64,000 bases of DNA from Bacteroidota bacterium (GTDB taxonomy: Bacteria; Bacteroidota; Bacteroidia; AKYH767-A; OLB10), in NCBI GenBank assembly GCA_016713525.1, contig JADJOZ010000033.1, positions 496,001 to 560,000 of the forward strand, given 5' to 3'. Below the pieces are notes generated by a model. That model was given only the letters and a program-made list of their open reading frames with translations, made no database searches and had not been told where the DNA came from. The position numbers and the translations under genes are program-made. Of this stretch, positions 37,398-47,388 are shown one piece after another. Numbering within the stretch: the first letter of the stretch is position 1; the number at the start of each line of letters is the position of its first letter.

Positions 37398-40300
37398 ATG
37401 GAAAAGAAATATTGGAAAGGTGTTGAGGAGCTACGGAATGATGCGGAGTTCGTCAGGCTTAAAAACAATGAGTTTTTCGAGCACATTCCCGTCGATGAGG
37501 TCATCGGTCGCAAAGCAGAATCTGCTGAAGCAACACCACGCCGTGACTTCCTGAAATTCCTGGGTTTCGGAATGGCAGCAGCAACTCTTGCTGCATGTGA
37601 AGCACCGGTAAAAAAGGCGCTTCCGTATGTCGTTAAGCCGGAAGAAATTACTCCGGGTATACCGAATTACTATGCATCTACTTTTTCTGATGGTCACGAT
37701 TATGCCAGTATTCTGGTAAAAACCCGTGAAGGCCGTCCAATTAAAATTGATGGCAACGAAATGTCTTCAATCTCTAAAGGTGCCACCCACGCTAGGGTAC
37801 AGGCTTCTGTTCTGGGATTGTATGACAATAACAGATTACGTGGTCCAAAAGCAGCCGCTAAAGACACCGACTGGGCAACTGCCGACAAAGAAATTAAAGC
37901 TAAGCTGGAAGCAGCTGTTGCAAAAAATGGTAAGATCAGAATCCTTACTGCTACGGTTGTAAGTCCATCTACGAAAGCATTGTTTGCTGAGTTTGCGGCT
38001 AAATATCCGGGTACCGAAGTAGTTACTTATGATGCGGTTTCTTTTTCAGGAACATTAAAAGCAAATGAGCAATCGTTTGGTAAAGCGGCGCTGCCAACTT
38101 ACCGTTTCGATAATGCCGATGTAATTGTAAGTGTTGGTGCCGATTTCCTTTCTAACTGGATTAACCCTACTGAGCATGCCCGTCAGTATGCTGCCAACAG
38201 AAAATTGTTTGGTAAGAAAACCATGTCGCGTCACTATCAGTTTGAAGCAACATTGAGCGTTACCGGTTCGAATGCCGATCACCGTTATAAAGTAAAGCCG
38301 GGACAATATGGTTCTGTAGTTGCTGCTCTTTATAATAAGGTGGCTTCATTGGCAGGTGCTACTTCTATAAGTGCCGGCAATACCGGTGTTGATGATGGTA
38401 TATCAAAAGCTGCACGCGATTTATGGAATAGCAAAGGCCGTTCTGTTGTAGTGTGCGGTTCCAATGATCCTGCTGTTCAGGTTCTGATCAATGGAATTAA
38501 TACGTTGCTGGGAAATTATGGAAGCACTGTCAACATCGACATGCATTCTAATCTCCGTCAGGGTAGTGATGAGAAAATGGCTGCTTTGGTTGCTGAAATG
38601 GCTTCCGGTGAAGTAGATGTTCTTTTCATGTATAATGTAAATCCTGCTTATACTTATCCTGATGCAGCTGCATTTAAAGCTGCCCTCAAAAAAGTTGGTA
38701 CCTCTGTTTCTTTTGCAGGAACTGAAGATGAGTCTGCATCAGAAGCAAATTATATTTGTCCCGATCACCATTACCTCGAATCATGGAATGATGCGGAACC
38801 TGTAAAAGGAATGTTCAGTCTTGGACAACCTGTTATCCGACCACTTTTCAAAACCCGTCAGATGCAGGATTCACTGATTCAGTGGGCCGGTTTGCCATAT
38901 CAGGATTACCTGACTTTCATTCAGGGTAACTGGAATAAAAACATGTATGGTATGCAGACTGGTATCAGCTCATACGATGCATTCTGGACAAAATCATTGC
39001 AGGAAGGTGTATTCGAAACTGCTCCTGCTGCAGGAACAACCGTATTTGCTGGTGATGTAGCTGCGGCTGCATCGAGCATTGTGAAATCAAAAACCGACGG
39101 ACTAGAGCTGGTTATCTATGAAAAAACCGGTATCGGAAACGGAAATCAGGCAAACAACCCCTGGTTACAGGAACTTCCTGATCCGGTATCAAAAATTTGT
39201 TGGGACAACTACTTTGCCATGTCACCTGCCTTTGCAAAAGCACAGGGATTTGTACAGGGAAATGTTATTGAAGTAAAAGCAGGCAATAAAACCGTTAAAG
39301 GTCCTGTGTATTTACAGCCGGGAGTTGCTGATCAGACTATTGCTGTTGCAATTGGTTATGGTCGTACCAAAGCAGGTAAGGCAGCTGACAATGTCGGTTT
39401 GAATGCCTATGAATTAGCATCCATGGTGAATGGAACCATTCACTATTATAATACCGGCATAACCATCAACAAAACAGTTGATGACGATTATGTGCTTGCA
39501 GCTACACAAACGCACCATACCATGATGGGTCGTGCGATTGTTAAAGAAACGAATCTTGACAAATGGCTGAAAGATCCTAAATCCGGAAATCCTGATGTAA
39601 TGCTTGAAACTTACAAGGGTAAGAAGAAAGCTACGGAAATGGATCTTTGGGCAACGGAAAAAAATCCGGGTCACGATAAGCCAAACCATTTCTGGGGAAT
39701 GTCAATTGATCTGAACTCCTGTATCGGATGCGGATCATGCGTTGTTGCCTGTCAGGTAGAAAATAACGTTCCGGTAGTTGGTAAAGATGAGATCAACCGT
39801 TCCCGTGAAATGCACTGGATCCGTATTGATCGTTACTATACCAGTGATACCACAAAAGAAAGTGCGGAAAAAGATGGCATGGGCAAGATAGATATGCTTT
39901 CTAAAATGGAAGACCCTTCAGAAAATCCGGAGGTAGTATTCCAGCCAATGCTTTGCCAGCACTGTAATCATGCACCGTGCGAAACAGTTTGTCCGGTTGC
40001 TGCAACCACACACAGTTCTGAAGGTTTGAACATGATGGCTTATAACCGTTGTGTAGGAACCCGTTATTGTGCAAACAACTGTCCATATAAAGTACGTCGT
40101 TATAACTGGTTTAAGTATTCAGATAATACACAGTTCGATTTCAATATGAATGATGATCTGGGTAAAATGGTACTGAATCCGGATGTTGTTGTTCGTTCAC
40201 GCGGGGTAATGGAAAAATGCTCCATGTGTGTACAGCGTATTCAATATGGTAAGCTGGAAGCGAAAAAAGCAGGACGCCGTCCGAAAGATGGTGAAATTAA

Positions 40301-40487
40301 TACTGCCTGTGCACAATCGTGTCCTACCAATGCCATTACATTCGGTGACTACAATGATCCTGCAAGCCGTTTATCTTCGGAAGCAAAAGATGCAAGAGCA
40401 TATCATGTACTGGAAGAACTTAACGTACAGCCATCAATTTATTATCAAACAAAGGTAAGAAACAAGGATACCGGCACTAAAGCCTGA
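37398..40487 (+). CDS. actB: Alternative complex III subunit ActB, iron-sulfur/molybdopterin-fold protein
   Basis: The start is set at MEKKYWKGVEELRNDAEF (37398), the conserved N-terminus; in-frame sequence upstream overlaps actA. A Tat-type signal occurs at about residues 49-75 (TPRRDFLKFLGFG, with LAAC lipobox). The first two thirds have a molybdopterin-oxidoreductase fold without Mo ligands, as is normal for ActB. The last third binds iron-sulfur clusters: CIGCGSCVVAC, CQHCNHAPCETVC, CVGTRYCANNC, then CSMCVQRIQYG and CAQSC. It accepts electrons from quinol at ActC and transfers them to the ActA hemes. About 1029 residues, normal length. Confidence 0.93.
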   Translation: MEKKYWKGVEELRNDAEFVRLKNNEFFEHIPVDEVIGRKAESAEATPRRDFLKFLGFGMAAATLAACEAPVKKALPYVVKPEEITPGIPNYYASTFSDGHDYASILVKTREGRPIKIDGNEMSSISKGATHARVQASVLGLYDNNRLRGPKAAAKDTDWATADKEIKAKLEAAVAKNGKIRILTATVVSPSTKALFAEFAAKYPGTEVVTYDAVSFSGTLKANEQSFGKAALPTYRFDNADVIVSVGADFLSNWINPTEHARQYAANRKLFGKKTMSRHYQFEATLSVTGSNADHRYKVKPGQYGSVVAALYNKVASLAGATSISAGNTGVDDGISKAARDLWNSKGRSVVVCGSNDPAVQVLINGINTLLGNYGSTVNIDMHSNLRQGSDEKMAALVAEMASGEVDVLFMYNVNPAYTYPDAAAFKAALKKVGTSVSFAGTEDESASEANYICPDHHYLESWNDAEPVKGMFSLGQPVIRPLFKTRQMQDSLIQWAGLPYQDYLTFIQGNWNKNMYGMQTGISSYDAFWTKSLQEGVFETAPAAGTTVFAGDVAAAASSIVKSKTDGLELVIYEKTGIGNGNQANNPWLQELPDPVSKICWDNYFAMSPAFAKAQGFVQGNVIEVKAGNKTVKGPVYLQPGVADQTIAVAIGYGRTKAGKAADNVGLNAYELASMVNGTIHYYNTGITINKTVDDDYVLAATQTHHTMMGRAIVKETNLDKWLKDPKSGNPDVMLETYKGKKKATEMDLWATEKNPGHDKPNHFWGMSIDLNSCIGCGSCVVACQVENNVPVVGKDEINRSREMHWIRIDRYYTSDTTKESAEKDGMGKIDMLSKMEDPSENPEVVFQPMLCQHCNHAPCETVCPVAATTHSSEGLNMMAYNRCVGTRYCANNCPYKVRRYNWFKYSDNTQFDFNMNDDLGKMVLNPDVVVRSRGVMEKCSMCVQRIQYGKLEAKKAGRRPKDGEINTACAQSCPTNAITFGDYNDPASRLSSEAKDARAYHVLEELNVQPSIYYQTKVRNKDTGTKA

Positions 40488-40528
40488 TTCCGACTTTGAA
40501 TACATTTCTGACAAAGACAATATAAACT

Positions 40529-41918
40529 ATGCACTACGAATCAGAATTAAAGGGAACCGTTAATTCTCGGTGATAAAGGTTATCACGAGATTACGGAGGA
40601 TGTGTGCAGGCCGATTGAAGGTAAAGCCAACAAATACTGGTGGGCCGCCTTTACATTAGCCTCTATGGCATTACTCTGGTGGATTATTTCAGTTTCCTAC
40701 ACTTTAGGAACCGGACTAGGAGTCTGGGGATTAAATAAAACAGTAGGTTGGGCATGGGATATCACCAACTTCGTTTGGTGGGTCGGTATCGGTCACGCCG
40801 GTACGCTTATCTCAGCGATCCTCTTGTTGTTCCGTCAGAAATGGAGATTATCGATTAACAGATCAGCAGAGGCAATGACAATTTTTGCCGTTATCTGTGC
40901 TGCATCCTTCATCGTATCCCACATGGGACGTCCATGGGTAGCATACTGGCCACTGCCATTACCTAACCAGTTCGGTTCATTATGGGTGAACTTTAACTCG
41001 CCATTGGTATGGGACGTATTTGCGATCTCTACTTACTTCTCTGTATCTTTAGTATTCTGGTATACCGGTCTTATTCCTGATTTTGCTGTTGTCCGCGACA
41101 GAGCAAAATCAAAAAGCGCAAAGTTCTGGTACACTATATTAAGTTTCGGCTGGACCGGAACTGCAAAAAACTGGCAACGTTTTGAAGAGGTTTCTCTGGT
41201 ACTTGCCGGTCTCTCAACACCACTTGTACTCTCGGTTCACTCGGTGGTATCTATGGACTTCGCAACTTCACTTGTTCCCGGATGGCACACCACCATTTTC
41301 CCACCATACTTCGTTGCCGGTGCTATCTTCTCTGGATTTGCGATGGTTCAAACACTGTTGATCATCACCAGAAAAGTATTGAATCTTGAAAATTACATTA
41401 CCATCTATCACATCGATATGATGAACAGGATCATCCTGATCACCGGTTCGATTGTAGGTGTTGCTTATATTACAGAGTTCTTCATCGCCTGGTATTCAGG
41501 AGTTGAATATGAACAATACGCATTTATCAATCGTGCAACCGGACCATACTGGTGGGCATACTGGAGTATGATGACGTGTAACGTAATCACACCACAGTTA
41601 TTCTGGTCTGCAAAACTTCGAACCAGTCTGTTTGCTACTTTCTTCATTTCGATTTTCGTAAACATTGGTATGTGGTTCGAACGATTTGTAATTATCGTTA
41701 CTTCATTGCACCGCGACTATGTTCCATCAAGCTGGACAATGTATTCACCAACATGGGTTGAGGTAGGTATTTTCATCGGATCACTGGGATTGTTCTTCGT
41801 ACCATTCCTGTTGTTCACCCGATTCTTCCCTGTAATTGCAATGAGCGAATTAAAGACTATTGTAAAAACTTCAAGTTCCCAGGCTAAAAAGAAAGGAGCA
41901 CACCACCATGAGCACTAA
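40529..41918 (+). CDS. actC: Alternative complex III subunit ActC, NrfD-like quinol-binding membrane protein, frameshifted
   Basis: The true start is MHYESEL at 40529. At the AAAGGG run (40549-40554) one base is extra; removing it gives REPLILGDKGYHEITEDVCR, which continues into the long frame (the longest open frame only begins at 40602). About ten TM helices: ALLWWIISVSYTLGTGLGVW, FVWWVGIGHAGTLISAILLL and others, with a conserved FERFVIIVTSLHRDY helix near the C-terminus. It ends in a His-rich tail (KKKGAHHHEH). It binds menaquinol and may pump protons. It overlaps actD by 11 bases. Confidence 0.9.
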
Positions 41919-42423
41919 AATCGCTTACGGCATTTTCGACGACGATGATGTTGTTTTGCATGCCATCCCTAAACTTCAGGAAAAGAAATTTAAGGTTGTA
42001 GATGTTATTTCACCATTTCCGATTCACGGATTGGATCATGCTTTGGGATTGAAAAGAACCCGCATATCAATGACTGCTTTCATGTACGGTATCACTGGTA
42101 CCAGTCTTGCATTGCTGATGATGTGGTATATGAATATATGGGACTGGCCAATGGATATCGGTGGTAAACCAAGCTTTGCCCTTTATAAAAACTTACCAGC
42201 CTTTATTCCGGTAACATTTGAATCAACTGTATTATGTGCTGCACACGGAATGGTTATTACCTTCTATCTGAGAAGTAAATTGCTTCCGGGAGTAGAGCCT
42301 GTGATTATAGATGCTCGTGCAACCGATGACCGGTTTGTAATGGCCATTGAAGTTAAAACTGATGCTGATAAAGATGCCGCTCATGCTGCAATGAAAGCAT
42401 TAGGTGCAATGTATGTTAAATAA
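41908..42423 (+). CDS. actD: Alternative complex III subunit ActD (DUF3341)
   Basis: 171 residues. MSTKIAYGIFDDDDVVLHAI and PKLQEKKFKVVDVISPFPIH form a ferredoxin-fold cytoplasmic domain. Two TM helices follow (ITGTSLALLMMWYMNIW and IPVTFESTVLCAAHGMVITF), then a C-terminal alpha/beta tail. This is the canonical DUF3341 layout. It starts within the 3' end of actC and precedes actE by 36 bp. Confidence 0.9.
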   Translation: MSTKIAYGIFDDDDVVLHAIPKLQEKKFKVVDVISPFPIHGLDHALGLKRTRISMTAFMYGITGTSLALLMMWYMNIWDWPMDIGGKPSFALYKNLPAFIPVTFESTVLCAAHGMVITFYLRSKLLPGVEPVIIDARATDDRFVMAIEVKTDADKDAAHAAMKALGAMYVK

Positions 42424-42459
42424 GAAGCAGCTAATCTGATAAATAGAAACTCACAAGCA

Positions 42460-43113
42460 ATGAATCAAAATACTATGAAGCTGTTTTCGGGCTTATTGTT
42501 GCTGAGCATGGTGGTACTCGTATCATCCTGCAGTAAAGATCCCGAAAGCCGGGGTTATGAATACATGCCCGACATGTATCGTTCTCCTTCTTATAAAACT
42601 TATGAGGTGAATGCATTATTTGCAGATAGTTTATCGGCTCGTCTTCCGGTTGCCGGAAGTATACCGAGAGATTATATCTTCTTCAATTATCCTTCTTCCA
42701 ATGAAGGGTATGAAGCAGCAGGTCGTGATTTAAAAAATCCATTCGAAAGCAATGCAGTGAATCTTGCAGAAGGAAAAAGATTATACACCAATTTTTGTAT
42801 GCATTGTCATGGAGAAACAGGAAATGGTGACGGACAGTTAATCGGCACCGGTAAATTCCCTCCTCCGCCATCTTATTCAAGTGGAGTATCATCACGTGGT
42901 GGAAATATGCGTGACCTTACCGACGGTAAAATTTACCATACAATTACTTATGGAATCAATCTGATGGGACCCCATGCATCTCAGGTAAACCCTGCAGAAC
43001 GCTGGAAGATTACCATGTATGTGCATGAACTGGCTAAAGCCGGAACAGCACCTGCTCCTGCAGCAAGCGACAGCACTGCAGCCCCTAAAGATTCAACTGT
43101 GGCAATGAATTAA
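42460..43113 (+). CDS. actE: Alternative complex III subunit ActE, monoheme lipoprotein cytochrome c
   Basis: 217 residues. It starts with a lipoprotein signal (KLFSGLLLLSMVVLVSSCSK; the lipobox Cys is followed by Ser-Lys). A conserved PDMYRSPSYKTYE segment precedes the heme site CMHCHG at about residue 113, and LMGPHASQVNPAERWKI provides the axial Met region. A low-complexity Pro/Ala tail ends the protein. It is anchored in the periplasm and shares in the heme wire with ActA to the oxidase. Confidence 0.9.
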   Translation: MNQNTMKLFSGLLLLSMVVLVSSCSKDPESRGYEYMPDMYRSPSYKTYEVNALFADSLSARLPVAGSIPRDYIFFNYPSSNEGYEAAGRDLKNPFESNAVNLAEGKRLYTNFCMHCHGETGNGDGQLIGTGKFPPPPSYSSGVSSRGGNMRDLTDGKIYHTITYGINLMGPHASQVNPAERWKITMYVHELAKAGTAPAPAASDSTAAPKDSTVAMN

Positions 43114-43127
43114 TAACAGAAGGAACT

Positions 43128-44321
43128 ATGAATTACACATTCAATCAGAAAAATAAAACCATTGCATTTGTTCTTATTGCGATTGGTCTGGTTTCTATTG
43201 CAGCCAGCTTTTTGACGCATAACCATCAGGCATGGTCAAACCTGTTGCATAATACCTTTTACTTCATGGCGATTTCTCTGGCAGGAACATTCTTCCTCGC
43301 TGTTCAATATGCCGCTGAGGTAGGTTGGTCTGTTGTACTTAAAAGAATTCTCGAAGCAATGGGAACTTTCCTTCCATTCGCTGCCATTCTTATGCTGGTG
43401 GTATTCTTTGGTAATCTAATGGCCGGTCATAATGGCGGTCACTATATTTATCACTGGTTACATCACGATTTGTATGATCCTGCAAGTGCAGAGTATGACA
43501 AAATTATTGCCGGTAAATCAGGATACCTGAACCTTCCGTTCTTCGTTATCCGGATGCTGGCTTACTTCGCAATCTGGATCGGTTTCACCCGTTTGTTCCG
43601 TAAGTTAAGTCTGAAAGAAGATATCGAAGGTGGTAGTGCCAATTATCTCAAAGCGAGAAAATATTCAGCAACATTCCTGGTATTATTCGCAGTAACATCT
43701 TCAACTTCGGCTTGGGATTTCATCATGTCAATTGATACACATTGGTACTCCACCTTGTTTGGCTGGTATACCTTTGCTGGGATGTTTATTAGCGGTCTTG
43801 CTGTAATGAACTTCATTATGGTTTATCTGGTGAAGAAAGGTAACATGCCCTTTATCACAGAACATCACCTGCATGATGCCGGTAAATTTATGTTTGCTTT
43901 CAGTATTTTCTGGACCTACCTGTGGTTTGCTCAGTTCATGCTGATCTGGTATGCTAACATTCCTGAGGAAGTAACATACTTCATGATTCGTTTCGAACAT
44001 TACCGTCCGTTGTTTATTGCAAACTTCCTCATCAACTTCATAGCTCCATTCCTGGTGCTCATGACACGCGATGCAAAACGTAAACTCAACCTGTTGATGA
44101 CCATCTCAGTTGTGTTGTTTATTGGTCACTGGATTGATGTATTCCTGATGGTAACTCCGGGAGTAGTAAAAGAACACTGGCACATTGGCTGGATGGAAAT
44201 CGGAACTACCCTCGGATTTCTGGGATTGTTCATGTATGTAATTCAGGTATCTCTGGCTAAAGCTCCGCTGCTGCGCGAAAAACATCCGTTGTTGCAGGAA
44301 AGCTTACACCATTCAATTTAA
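43128..44321 (+). CDS. actF: Alternative complex III subunit ActF, NrfD-like membrane protein
   Basis: 397 residues with about ten hydrophobic segments (IAFVLIAIGLVSIAASFLTH, FLPFAAILMLVVFFGNLMAG, FMFAFSIFWTYLWFAQFMLI, then LMTISVVLFIGHWIDVFLMV). ActF is the second, paralogous membrane subunit of the complex. No fault is visible in the frame. It is followed 49 bp later by coxB. Confidence 0.9.
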   Translation: MNYTFNQKNKTIAFVLIAIGLVSIAASFLTHNHQAWSNLLHNTFYFMAISLAGTFFLAVQYAAEVGWSVVLKRILEAMGTFLPFAAILMLVVFFGNLMAGHNGGHYIYHWLHHDLYDPASAEYDKIIAGKSGYLNLPFFVIRMLAYFAIWIGFTRLFRKLSLKEDIEGGSANYLKARKYSATFLVLFAVTSSTSAWDFIMSIDTHWYSTLFGWYTFAGMFISGLAVMNFIMVYLVKKGNMPFITEHHLHDAGKFMFAFSIFWTYLWFAQFMLIWYANIPEEVTYFMIRFEHYRPLFIANFLINFIAPFLVLMTRDAKRKLNLLMTISVVLFIGHWIDVFLMVTPGVVKEHWHIGWMEIGTTLGFLGLFMYVIQVSLAKAPLLREKHPLLQESLHHSI

Positions 44322-44370
44322 TTGACGAGTATAAAAAAGTATTGATTAACAGAATAATAAAGGATAAGTA

Positions 44371-45405
44371 ATGAGCTTCCTGATGATGATCACCATACTA
44401 CTGGGTACACTGGTAGTAATCCGACTGATGAGTGTTTCGCAAATGGCTTCTGTTCTCTCCGGAGAAGATGAGGATGTTGCACAGAAACGAGACAATAGTA
44501 TGAATAGTATCGGCATGGTGCTGTTCATGGTTATTGGTCTTGCGCTGATGGTTTATATGACCATTAAGTATCAACCATTCATGCTTCCGGTAGCTGCTTC
44601 TGTGCACGGAGTTGAAACAGATTTTCTGTTGAATATCAATTTCGCAGTAATCGGAATCGTTTTCTTTATCACTCAAATTATGTTGTTCTGGTTTGTATAT
44701 AAATATCAGCACGATAAAAACAGAAGAGCACTATTCTATCCCGATAATCACAAACTGGAATTAATCTGGACCGTTGTTCCCACTATCGTACTTTCAGCTT
44801 TAATTGTTACAGGATTACGTGAATGGAATAAAATGACACAGGGACATCCTGATGACGGAATGGTTGTTCAGGTTTACGGTTATCAGTTTAACTGGATGGC
44901 CCGTTACTCAGGACCAGATAATAAATTAGGTCGTTCTTATTACAAACTGATTAGTGATACCAATCCTTTAGGAATCGATTACAGTGACCCTGCATCTAAA
45001 GATGATATCATGACCAAGTCAAATGAAATGCATCTTCCGAAAGGAGTTCCAATTCAGTTTGTATTTAATTCACGTGATGTTATTCACTCAGCTTATTTCC
45101 CGCACTTCAGAACTCAAATGAACTGTGTGCCAGGTATGGATACCCGTTTCTATATGGAAGCAACTATCACTACCAAAGAAATGAAAGGTATCACTAAAAA
45201 TGAAAAATTCGATTACGTGCTGCTATGCAACAAGATTTGTGGTGTAGCGCATTATAATATGAAAATGACTGTGGTTGTAGATGAACCGTCAGAATTCAGT
45301 AACTGGCTGAAAGGCGAAAAGAAAGTTATTGATGCCGCTCCAACAGCAGAACTTGAGCAAAACATTTCAACCGCATCCACGGTTAGTCATGAAGTAGCTC
45401 TGTAA
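44371..45405 (+). CDS. coxB: Cytochrome c oxidase subunit II (CuA)
   Basis: 344 residues. Three or four N-terminal hydrophobic segments, more than the two of classical CoxB, precede LELIWTVVPTIVLSALIVTG. The CuA cupredoxin domain has HSAYFPHFRTQMNCVPGMDT and the intact ligand set CNKICGVAHYNM (C-x3-C-x3-H-x2-M). No fused cytochrome c domain is present, so electrons must arrive from ActA/ActE. It lies between actF and coxA, supporting an ACIII-oxidase supercomplex. Confidence 0.92.
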   Translation: MSFLMMITILLGTLVVIRLMSVSQMASVLSGEDEDVAQKRDNSMNSIGMVLFMVIGLALMVYMTIKYQPFMLPVAASVHGVETDFLLNINFAVIGIVFFITQIMLFWFVYKYQHDKNRRALFYPDNHKLELIWTVVPTIVLSALIVTGLREWNKMTQGHPDDGMVVQVYGYQFNWMARYSGPDNKLGRSYYKLISDTNPLGIDYSDPASKDDIMTKSNEMHLPKGVPIQFVFNSRDVIHSAYFPHFRTQMNCVPGMDTRFYMEATITTKEMKGITKNEKFDYVLLCNKICGVAHYNMKMTVVVDEPSEFSNWLKGEKKVIDAAPTAELEQNISTASTVSHEVAL

Positions 45406-45450
45406 TTGAATTAACAGATCAAAGAAATAAGCACATCAACATAAATTCAG

Positions 45451-47286
45451 ATGGAAGTAAGAGATAATACTCATTCAGGACATGCCGTAGCTCACGATGT
45501 GCACGACCATGGCCATGATGATCACCACCACGATCATCACCAGACATTTATTACCAAGTACATTTTCAGCACCGACCATAAAATGATCTCGAAGCAATTC
45601 CTGGTCACTGCCATTCTTATGGCATTTTTGGCCATGGGTATGTCGATGATATTCAGGTTGCAATTGGCCTGGCCCGACGAAACTTTCCCTTTCCTGGAAA
45701 GCATGATCGGTAAGTGGGGTAAAGATGGCAAACTCGATTCCGGATTTTATCTTGCCTTAGTTACCATTCATGGAACTATCATGGTATTTATGGTTCTTAC
45801 CGGTGGTCTTTCCGGTACGTTCAGTAACCTCCTCATTCCTTTGCAGGTTGGAGCCCGCGATATGGCCTCCGGAATGCTGAATATGCTTTCGTTCTGGTTC
45901 TTTGCCGCTTCTTCACTGGTAATGTTCGGTTCGTTATTTATTGAAGCAGGCCCTGCATCAGGTGGATGGACAGTTTATCCGCCACTCAGTGCACTCCCTC
46001 AGGCAATTCCCGGCTCAGGTTTGGGTATGACCCTTTGGCTGGTTTCTATGGTTCTGTTCATCGTTTCTGCTCTCCTTGGTGGTATTAACTATGTTGCAAC
46101 TGTAATCAACCTGAGAACAAAAGGCATGTCAATGACACGCCTGCCTCTTACCGTTTGGGCATTCCTCATTACTGCTATTCTGGGTATCCTTTCTTTCCCT
46201 GTACTTGTAGCTGCTGCGCTGTTACTGGTATTCGACAGAAGTATGGGTACCAGCTTCTATTTATCTGACATCTTTATCGGTAATGTGCCTTTGGATCATA
46301 CCGGTGGTAGCCCGATTTTATATCAGCATTTATTCTGGTTCCTGGGACACCCTGAGGTATACATTGTACTTCTCCCGGCTCTTGGTCTGGCATCTGAAGT
46401 AATTTCAACTATGGCTCGTAAACCGATCTTCGGTTATAAAGCAATGATCGGTTCCATGTTAGTTATTGCATTCCTTTCATTCATTGTATTGGGTCACCAC
46501 ATGTTTGTAACAGGTATGAACCCATTCCTTGGTTCTGTATTCGTATTTACAACACTGTTGGTTGCGATTCCTTCCGCTGTAAAAGTGTTCAACTACATCG
46601 CCACACTGTGGAAGGCCAACATTGTATTGTCGCCGGCCATGCTCTTTGCCATTGGTCTGGTTTCATTCTTTATTACCGGTGGATTAACAGGAATTATCCT
46701 CGGTGACTCTGCACTCGATATCAACCTTCATGATACCTATTTCGTTGTTGCCCACTTCCACATTGTAATGGGTAGCTCTGCGATCTTCGGTATGTTCGCC
46801 GGTGTTTATCACTGGTTCCCGAGAATGTATGGTCGCATGATGAATAAATCACTTGGTTACCTGCATTTCTGGATTACAATCATTTGTGTTTATGGCGTAT
46901 TCTTCCCAATGCACTTTATCGGTCTTGCCGGTGTACCACGTCGTTATTATGCTAATACGGCTTATGAAGGATTCGATCAGCTGATCAATATCAATGAATT
47001 AATTTCTGTGTTCGCGATTATTGCAGGTGTTGCTCAGGTAATCTTTGCTTTCAACTTCTTCTACTCCATTTATCGTGGTCGCAAAGCACCACAAAATCCA
47101 TGGAACTCAAATACATTGGAATGGACTGCACCTGTTGAACACGTTCACGGTAACTGGCCTGGTCCAATTCCTGAAGTTCACCGCTGGCCTTATGATTACA
47201 GTAAGCCAAACGCGAAAGAAGATTTTATTCCGCAAACAGTTCCCTATTCTCAAACCCCTGAGTCGAACCGACCGGGTGATTTTTAA
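45451..47286 (+). CDS. coxA: Cytochrome c oxidase subunit I (aa3 type)
   Basis: 611 residues. It has a His-rich cytoplasmic N-terminus (HDVHDHGHDDHHHDHHQ) followed by 12 TM helices. Active-site motifs: TIHGTIMVFM (low-spin heme His region), LFWFLGHPEVYIVLLPALG (Cu-B His, cross-linked Tyr, and the E of GHPEVY, type A1), LGHHMFVTGMNP (Cu-B His pair) and HDTYFVVAHFHIVMG (heme ligands). It reduces O2 to water and pumps protons. Subunits III and IV are not in this window. Followed by an intrinsic terminator. Confidence 0.93.
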   Translation: MEVRDNTHSGHAVAHDVHDHGHDDHHHDHHQTFITKYIFSTDHKMISKQFLVTAILMAFLAMGMSMIFRLQLAWPDETFPFLESMIGKWGKDGKLDSGFYLALVTIHGTIMVFMVLTGGLSGTFSNLLIPLQVGARDMASGMLNMLSFWFFAASSLVMFGSLFIEAGPASGGWTVYPPLSALPQAIPGSGLGMTLWLVSMVLFIVSALLGGINYVATVINLRTKGMSMTRLPLTVWAFLITAILGILSFPVLVAAALLLVFDRSMGTSFYLSDIFIGNVPLDHTGGSPILYQHLFWFLGHPEVYIVLLPALGLASEVISTMARKPIFGYKAMIGSMLVIAFLSFIVLGHHMFVTGMNPFLGSVFVFTTLLVAIPSAVKVFNYIATLWKANIVLSPAMLFAIGLVSFFITGGLTGIILGDSALDINLHDTYFVVAHFHIVMGSSAIFGMFAGVYHWFPRMYGRMMNKSLGYLHFWITIICVYGVFFPMHFIGLAGVPRRYYANTAYEGFDQLININELISVFAIIAGVAQVIFAFNFFYSIYRGRKAPQNPWNSNTLEWTAPVEHVHGNWPGPIPEVHRWPYDYSKPNAKEDFIPQTVPYSQTPESNRPGDF

Positions 47287-47310
47287 AGAAAGTATTGAAT
47301 AAGATTGTTG

Positions 47311-47346
47311 AAGAAGTCCCGGTTACCCCGGGACTTCTTATTTTTT
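47311..47346 (+). terminator. Intrinsic terminator after coxA
   Basis: GAAGTCCCGG (47313-47322) pairs with CCGGGACTTC (47328-47337) around TTACC, extended by AA/TT, and is followed by TATTTTTT. This closes the act-cox operon. Confidence 0.9.
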
Positions 47347-47388
47347 ACGACCTTTGGAATATTATCCGGTCGCCGACGTTCATCAATC

